32,148 nucleotides of DNA from Parcubacteria group bacterium GW2011_GWA2_48_9 (GTDB lineage: Bacteria; Patescibacteriota; Patescibacteriia; UBA10025), in NCBI GenBank assembly GCA_001003705.1, contig LCPQ01000023.1:1-32148 (forward strand), written 5' to 3'. Within the stretch, counting starts at the first letter, position 1. Each line of letters opens with the position of its first letter. The notes under the pieces were generated by a model. It saw only the letters and a list, made by a program, of their open reading frames with translations, was not told where the DNA came from and did no database searches. Shown here in pieces: positions 28,708 to 32,148 of the stretch. A program made the position numbers and the translations under genes.

Positions 28708-30277
28708 CCAAGAAGAGCTGAGCCAAGACTTCAATCTCGATGAGTCGCTCTTTACGGTTCCACCGGCAGTTACGACGACATTCGATGCCGGCACTGTTCA
28801 GACGATTTCACTTGAGAATGGTACGAGAATCAACATCCCAGCTGGAGCGCTCGGCCAATCGGGCAGTAACGTGACTGTGACTGCTACGCCGACAGTCGAT
28901 CTCTTCCGCACGAAGACTAGTCAACCGTTCGGCGTAGGATATGATTTACAGGCGCTTGACGCGGACAACAACGCCATTACCACCTTTAACTCGAACGTCA
29001 CCATCAGCTTCATATACACGGATGAACAGCTGGAAGCGTTAGGGCTTACTGAGGGTGGGTTAGCGGCGCAGTACTTCGATGAGAGCAGTAACACGTATAG
29101 GGATCCGATTGGGATCATCCAGGACGTCGATAATAACACGATTACCATCCAGACGAATCACTTCACGAAATTCGCAGTTGTGTCTGATGAAGCGGCACTT
29201 GGCGGTTCACTGGGCCCGGCGGATATCATCGCGACCCCTGCTTCACAGGGAGGTCCGCAAATCATTCTCTCCGATGAAAATGGCAATATGTTGGCAAATT
29301 TCTTCGCCTACAGCACCGCGCTTCGTATCGGTATGGAGACTGTGACAGCCGACGTCGATGGCGACGGAACAAAAGAGATCATCACGGCTCCTGGATCGGG
29401 CGCTGCACCGCAAGTGCGCGTGTTTGACAAGAGCGGCCATGTATTGTCTCAGTTCTTTGCTTTCCCGAGCCACTTACGAAATGGCGTGCATGTGACAGCG
29501 GCGGATGTAAATGGCGACGGAAAAGACGAAATAGTTGTATCCAGTATGGCAGGTGCCGGACCTCAGGTTCGAGTATTCGATGGCGACGGTAATGTGTTGA
29601 CACAGGCCTTTGTGTACAATACAGCATTTCAGGGCGGAGTCATGGTCACAACGGGAGATGTAGATGGTGATGGTGATGCCGACATTGTCACTGTTCCAGA
29701 ATCAAATGGCGGTCCAGAAGTCGTGGTCATGGATGGTAAGACAGGGGACATCCTGACACGCTTTAATGCCTATGCTTCAAATCTGCGAGGCGGATATCAT
29801 GTCACCACCGGTGACGTCAACGGTGATGGCAAAACTGATATTGTAGTAGTGCCACAGGCAGGTCATGGTCCGCAGGTCTCTGTCTTTGATTCGAACGGAA
29901 CTTCCATCCTTCGCTTCTTTGCTTTCGCATCAACATTCCGCGGGGGAGTAAATGTGTCCGTAGGCGATGTCGATAATGATGGGTCCAATGACATTGTAGT
30001 ATCACCCCAAAGCAACGCAGGCCCCCAGGTGCGAACCTTCAATAGCGATGGCACGGTCAAGGCGCAGTTCTTCGCGTATGCCCCCACCTTACGTGGTAGC
30101 TTTACCTCATTTGTTGCCGACTTAAATGGTGATGGTACCAGCGAAATTGTAACTGCTCCAGGTGCAGGCATGGGGCCGCAGGTGAGGACATTCAACCAGA
30201 ATGGCACCGCGCTCTCGCAGTTCTTGACGCACCATGCGGGTTTTCGCGGCGGTTTAAACATCTACCCCGCTTATTAG
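28637..30277 (+). pseudogene. Giant exported repeat protein, 3' part with FG-GAP repeats
   Basis: The real continuation begins near TFYQSEEVLITVTDQEELSQ; the track Met at 28637 is not a start. QDFNLDES closes the broken repeat. A ZU5-like segment follows (ISLENGTRINIPAGALGQSG, VTVTATPTV, FTKFAVVSDEA), then six to seven FG-GAP/VCBS repeats: DVDGDGTKEIITAPGSGAAP, DVNGDGKDEIVV, DVDGDGDADIVTVPESNGGP and so on, with Ca-binding DxDGDG loops. The end GGLNIYPAY has no sorting signal. The same repeat family forms the protein at 4711-6411. With the upstream part the intact protein would be ~1570 residues. A strong terminator follows. Confidence 0.85.
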
Positions 30278-30302
30278 AAATTCCCTATTGGTTGGTTTTT
30301 TC

Positions 30303-30341
30303 ACCGCCCCTATCTTTCTGGACAGGGGCGGTTTGGTGTTT
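30303..30341 (+). terminator. Terminator of the giant repeat protein gene
   Basis: ACCGCCCCT/AGGGGCGGT stem (30303-30311, 30324-30332), then TTGGTGTTTG. Confidence 0.8.
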
Positions 30342-30351
30342 GTAAACCCCC

Positions 30352-30381
30352 TTGTACAATGATGTAACCGTATGCTATAGT
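30352..30381 (+). promoter_or_regulatory. Promoter of the DksA-like gene
   Basis: TTGTAC (30352-30357), 18-nt spacer, TATAGT (30376-30381). Transcript start near 30388, leader ~94 nt. Confidence 0.6.
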
Positions 30382-30387
30382 ACATCT

Positions 30388-30485
30388 ACACGCAAGGTTT
30401 TTAAGGTATATTTAAACCAAGCATGAAGGCCCGTGCACAACGACTGGGGCTATTTCGCCTTCACATAAAGATATTTCATATATGA
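30388..30485 (+). promoter_or_regulatory. Structured leader of the DksA-like gene with a 20-codon upstream ORF
   Basis: TGAAGGC (30424-30430) pairs with GCCTTCA (30457-30463), with an inner GGCCC/GGGGC option; GGTTT...AAACC forms a small hairpin 5' of it. ATG 30423 opens a 20-codon frame (30423-30485) ending LFRLHIKIFHI. Its TGA overlaps the ATG of the main gene (ATGA), a translational-coupling arrangement. The same motif, LFR-I-FHIKIF, occurs in the pilT leader at an equivalent place, and the closing stem differs there by compensatory changes. No SD. Confidence 0.5.
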
Positions 30486-30850
30486 ACAAAAAACTCATCG
30501 AAACAGTCAAGAAGAAATTGTCCGAGGAGTCAAGTCGGCTTGAAAAACAAATAGCGGATTTACAAGGTCACAATCGTCCAAAGAATGGTTCAGAGGGAGT
30601 CGAATGGATGGAAGTCGGTACAAAGGAAGATGAGAATGCCTCCGAAGTCGCTACCTACCAGGAGAATCTTTCCTTGGAACAAAATTTACAGGCGAGTCTC
30701 GGTGAAATTAAGATTGCATTAGAAAAAATTGCTGCAGGTACCTATGGGGTTTGTTCTGTCTGTGGACGCGACATTGAGCAAAAACGCTTGGAAGTCTTTC
30801 CCGCTGCAACTCAGCATACAGACTGTAGAACAAATAGCGCAACAGTTTAG
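30482..30850 (+). CDS. TraR/DksA-type zinc-finger protein
   Basis: 122 residues. A long N-terminal coiled coil (LIETVKKKLSEESSRLEKQI ... ENLSLEQNLQASLGEIKIAL) carries at its tip the acidic VGTKEDENASEVATYQ. The C-terminal zinc finger is GTYGVCSVCGRDIEQKRLEVFPAATQHTDC. Three ligands are Cys and the third is His (C-x2-C-x17-H-x2-C), not the usual four Cys. DksA/TraR proteins enter the RNA polymerase secondary channel and modulate initiation, often with ppGpp. It may be translationally coupled to the leader ORF. lspA follows after 31 nt on the same strand. Confidence 0.88.
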   Translation: MNKKLIETVKKKLSEESSRLEKQIADLQGHNRPKNGSEGVEWMEVGTKEDENASEVATYQENLSLEQNLQASLGEIKIALEKIAAGTYGVCSVCGRDIEQKRLEVFPAATQHTDCRTNSATV

Positions 30851-30881
30851 CCGAAAACTCTGCGGATGAGTATCGACACCT

Positions 30882-31331
30882 ATGCGACGGATCACACTAT
30901 ATGGTGCCGGAATCCTGCTTTTTGGCATCGATCGACTACTAAAAATCTTTTCCCGGAATTTCAGCGCAGACCACCAGGTATTCGGTGATGTACTTGTTTT
31001 TACCCACGTTGAAAATTCGGGCATAGCTTGGGGCATCCCTTTTTCTGGAACATGGGCGCTCATAGCATCATCTATCGCACTGATAATCGTGATGGCGCTA
31101 CTGGCAGCGAGTTTTCAAAAAAAACAGATACTCATAGAGGCAGGATGGATGCTCATATGGCTTGGAGCGTTCTCTAATTTTCTCGATAGGATATTGGACG
31201 GGGTTGTCACTGATTTTCTTCAGCCACTAGCCGGACCCGCTATGAATATTGCCGATATCATGATTGCCGTTGGCGCCGCCATCGCGATAGGAGGATATCT
31301 CGCGCACTCCCGCCGACAGTTGAAAGCATAG
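30882..31331 (+). CDS. lspA: Lipoprotein signal peptidase (signal peptidase II)
   Basis: Membrane aspartyl protease that cleaves the signal peptide of lipidated prolipoproteins. 149 residues, four helices: TLYGAGILLFGIDRLLKIF, ALIASSIALIIVMALLAASF, ILIEAGWMLIWLGAFSNF and MNIADIMIAVGAAIAIGGYL. Conserved HVENSGIAWGIPFS matches the N-x-G-x-A-(F/W)-G motif. The catalytic Asp pair lies in GAFSNFLDRILDG and VTDFLQPLAGPAMNIADIMI. It probably shares a transcript with the DksA-like gene, a pairing seen elsewhere. Its presence implies lipoproteins, although no lgt is in the window. Confidence 0.93.
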   Translation: MRRITLYGAGILLFGIDRLLKIFSRNFSADHQVFGDVLVFTHVENSGIAWGIPFSGTWALIASSIALIIVMALLAASFQKKQILIEAGWMLIWLGAFSNFLDRILDGVVTDFLQPLAGPAMNIADIMIAVGAAIAIGGYLAHSRRQLKA

Positions 31332-31358
31332 CACCATTTTTCCTGATTTTCTTGAGAA

Positions 31359-31379
31359 GCGCTCATACGATGTGAGCGC
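31359..31379. other. Hairpin between lspA and comM
   Basis: GCGCTCA/TGAGCGC, seven bp with a seven-base loop, 27 nt after the lspA stop. The downstream sequence is only moderately T-rich, so terminator function is uncertain. Confidence 0.4.
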
Positions 31380-31404
31380 AGTGTATTTCTATTTTCTACG
31401 ATGT

Positions 31405-32148
31405 ATGAAAGTATCAATTCTTTCGGCAACGCTTGTTGGCATTGACGCTCAAGAAGTATATGTCGAGGCGGATATTCTGCATGATTTACCAAAATGCACG
31501 ATTGTTGGCTTGCCGGATAGTGCGGTCCAAGAGGCACGTGAACGAATTCGTTCTGCGATCACCAATTCTGGTTTGCCATTCCCGCGAACCCGCATCACAG
31601 TAAATCTCGCTCCGGCTGATACCCGGAAAGAGGGATCGCACTACGACGTCCCTATAGCAGTGGCAGTATTGGTAGCCGAAGGTGTCCTACCTGACGAAGG
31701 GTGGGAATCTCGGATAGTAGTCGGAGAACTCGCACTTGATGGGTCTGTTAGGTCATGCAAAGGCGTCTTATCAATCGCGTTACTTGCGAAACGAAAAGGT
31801 ATCAAAGAACTATTCGTACCAGACAGGAATGCTCCCGAAGCAGCAATGATACGCGGTGTTCGCGTCTTGCCAATCAGTTCGCTCTCTCATCTGGTGCACC
31901 ATGTCCGTGAAACGAAAAAAATTGCACCATGGCGCGGAAGACGCGGTACTTTTAATAAGTCACCAGTTCATATTGCGGCAGCTGACTTCGCTGACGTTCG
32001 AGGCCAGGAACACGCGAAGCGGGCTCTCGAAATCGCTGCCGCCGGCTGTCACAACATCCTGCTCACTGGACCCCCAGGTGCGGGTAAGACGCTCCTTGCC
32101 CGCGCACTTGTCTCAATCCAACCCAGACTTTCCATACAGGAGTCACTG
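31405..32148 (+). CDS. comM: ComM/YifB-type AAA+ ATPase (Mg-chelatase-like), C-terminus cut by window edge
   Basis: Absent from the ORF track because it runs off the end; translated by hand, 248 codons visible of ~500. The N-terminal ChlI/Lon-like S5-fold domain: MKVSILSATLVGIDAQEVYV, VGLPDSAVQEARERIRSAI, ITVNLAPADTRKEGSHYDVP, VVGELALDGSVRSCKGVL. The linker FADVRGQEHAKRALEIAAAG leads to Walker A LTGPPGAGKTLLARAL. ComM is a hexameric branch-migration helicase that helps integrate DNA taken up by natural transformation. Together with PilB/PilT in this window it supports a DNA-uptake capability. ATG 31405 is preferred over the overlapping ATG 31401 in another frame. Confidence 0.92.
   Translation, partial: MKVSILSATLVGIDAQEVYVEADILHDLPKCTIVGLPDSAVQEARERIRSAITNSGLPFPRTRITVNLAPADTRKEGSHYDVPIAVAVLVAEGVLPDEGWESRIVVGELALDGSVRSCKGVLSIALLAKRKGIKELFVPDRNAPEAAMIRGVRVLPISSLSHLVHHVRETKKIAPWRGRRGTFNKSPVHIAAADFADVRGQEHAKRALEIAAAGCHNILLTGPPGAGKTLLARALVSIQPRLSIQESL

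Noticed and set aside
1-32148. CRISPR arrays, rRNA genes, intact insertion sequences
   Set aside because: No regularly spaced repeats, rRNA motifs or recognisable transposase genes were found on either strand.

Overview
The window looks like chromosomal DNA from a Candidate Phyla Radiation (Patescibacteria/Parcubacteria-type) bacterium. The basis is indirect: compact genes, a type IV pilus set, a lone bactofilin, large exported FG-GAP/VCBS repeat proteins, a bacterial deoxyhypusine-synthase-like protein, a TrmB-type regulator, divergent tRNAs without encoded CCA, and core genes that nearly all lack a Shine-Dalgarno (SD) sequence. No 16S rRNA or marker set is present, so the assignment is an inference.

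Layout. 1-2019 (minus): a histidine kinase, a response regulator and pilB (cut by the window edge) form one operon. 2103-3429 (plus): pilT behind a long structured leader. 3446-6476 (minus): a deoxyhypusine-synthase-like enzyme and an exported FG-GAP protein. 6500-8956: a tRNA-Arg nested between fragments of itself, a GC-rich peptidoglycan-binding protein gene, cbiM with a PDGLE-domain partner, and tRNA-Lys. 9002-12092 (plus): an unknown protein and a LolD/FtsX-type ABC exporter. 12146-19044 (minus): HU, ymdB, rny, clpP, nrnA, rbfA and infB, i.e. RNA turnover, proteolysis and translation initiation. 19221-20705: a diacylglycerol-kinase-like protein, bactofilin and a small membrane protein. 20795-23452: three tRNAs, three parS-like palindromes and two unknown genes with strong SD sequences. 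22628-25467 (plus): a TrmB regulator, a CsoR/CstR-family repressor with its operator, thioredoxin and glutamate dehydrogenase. 25477-30341: an orphan small transcription unit, then a giant exported repeat protein broken by a frameshift. 30352-32148: a DksA-like zinc-finger protein behind a second structured leader, lspA, and the start of a comM/yifB gene.

How the genes work together. PilB and PilT drive pilus extension and retraction, and the kinase/regulator pair is co-transcribed with pilB. RNase Y, YmdB, NrnA and RbfA/IF2 form the usual RNA-processing and translation neighbourhood. CsoR/CstR, thioredoxin and a GDH with a four-cysteine insert suggest a thiol-redox neighbourhood. Most promoters are clean TTGACA-17-TATAAT types, and several sit 6-10 nt from the start codon, giving leaderless or near-leaderless mRNAs.

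Most notable observations: (a) the pilT and dksA-like leaders share an upstream ORF motif (LFR..HIKIF) with synonymous differences and a compensatory stem; (b) three parS-like sites lie within 2.7 kb without parAB; (c) tRNA genes are associated with related palindromic repeats, duplicated tRNA fragments and extended acceptor helices; (d) infB and the giant repeat protein each appear to have lost about 120-140 nt with a frameshift; (e) a consensus promoter and a strong terminator bracket an unassigned RNA of about 136 nt.
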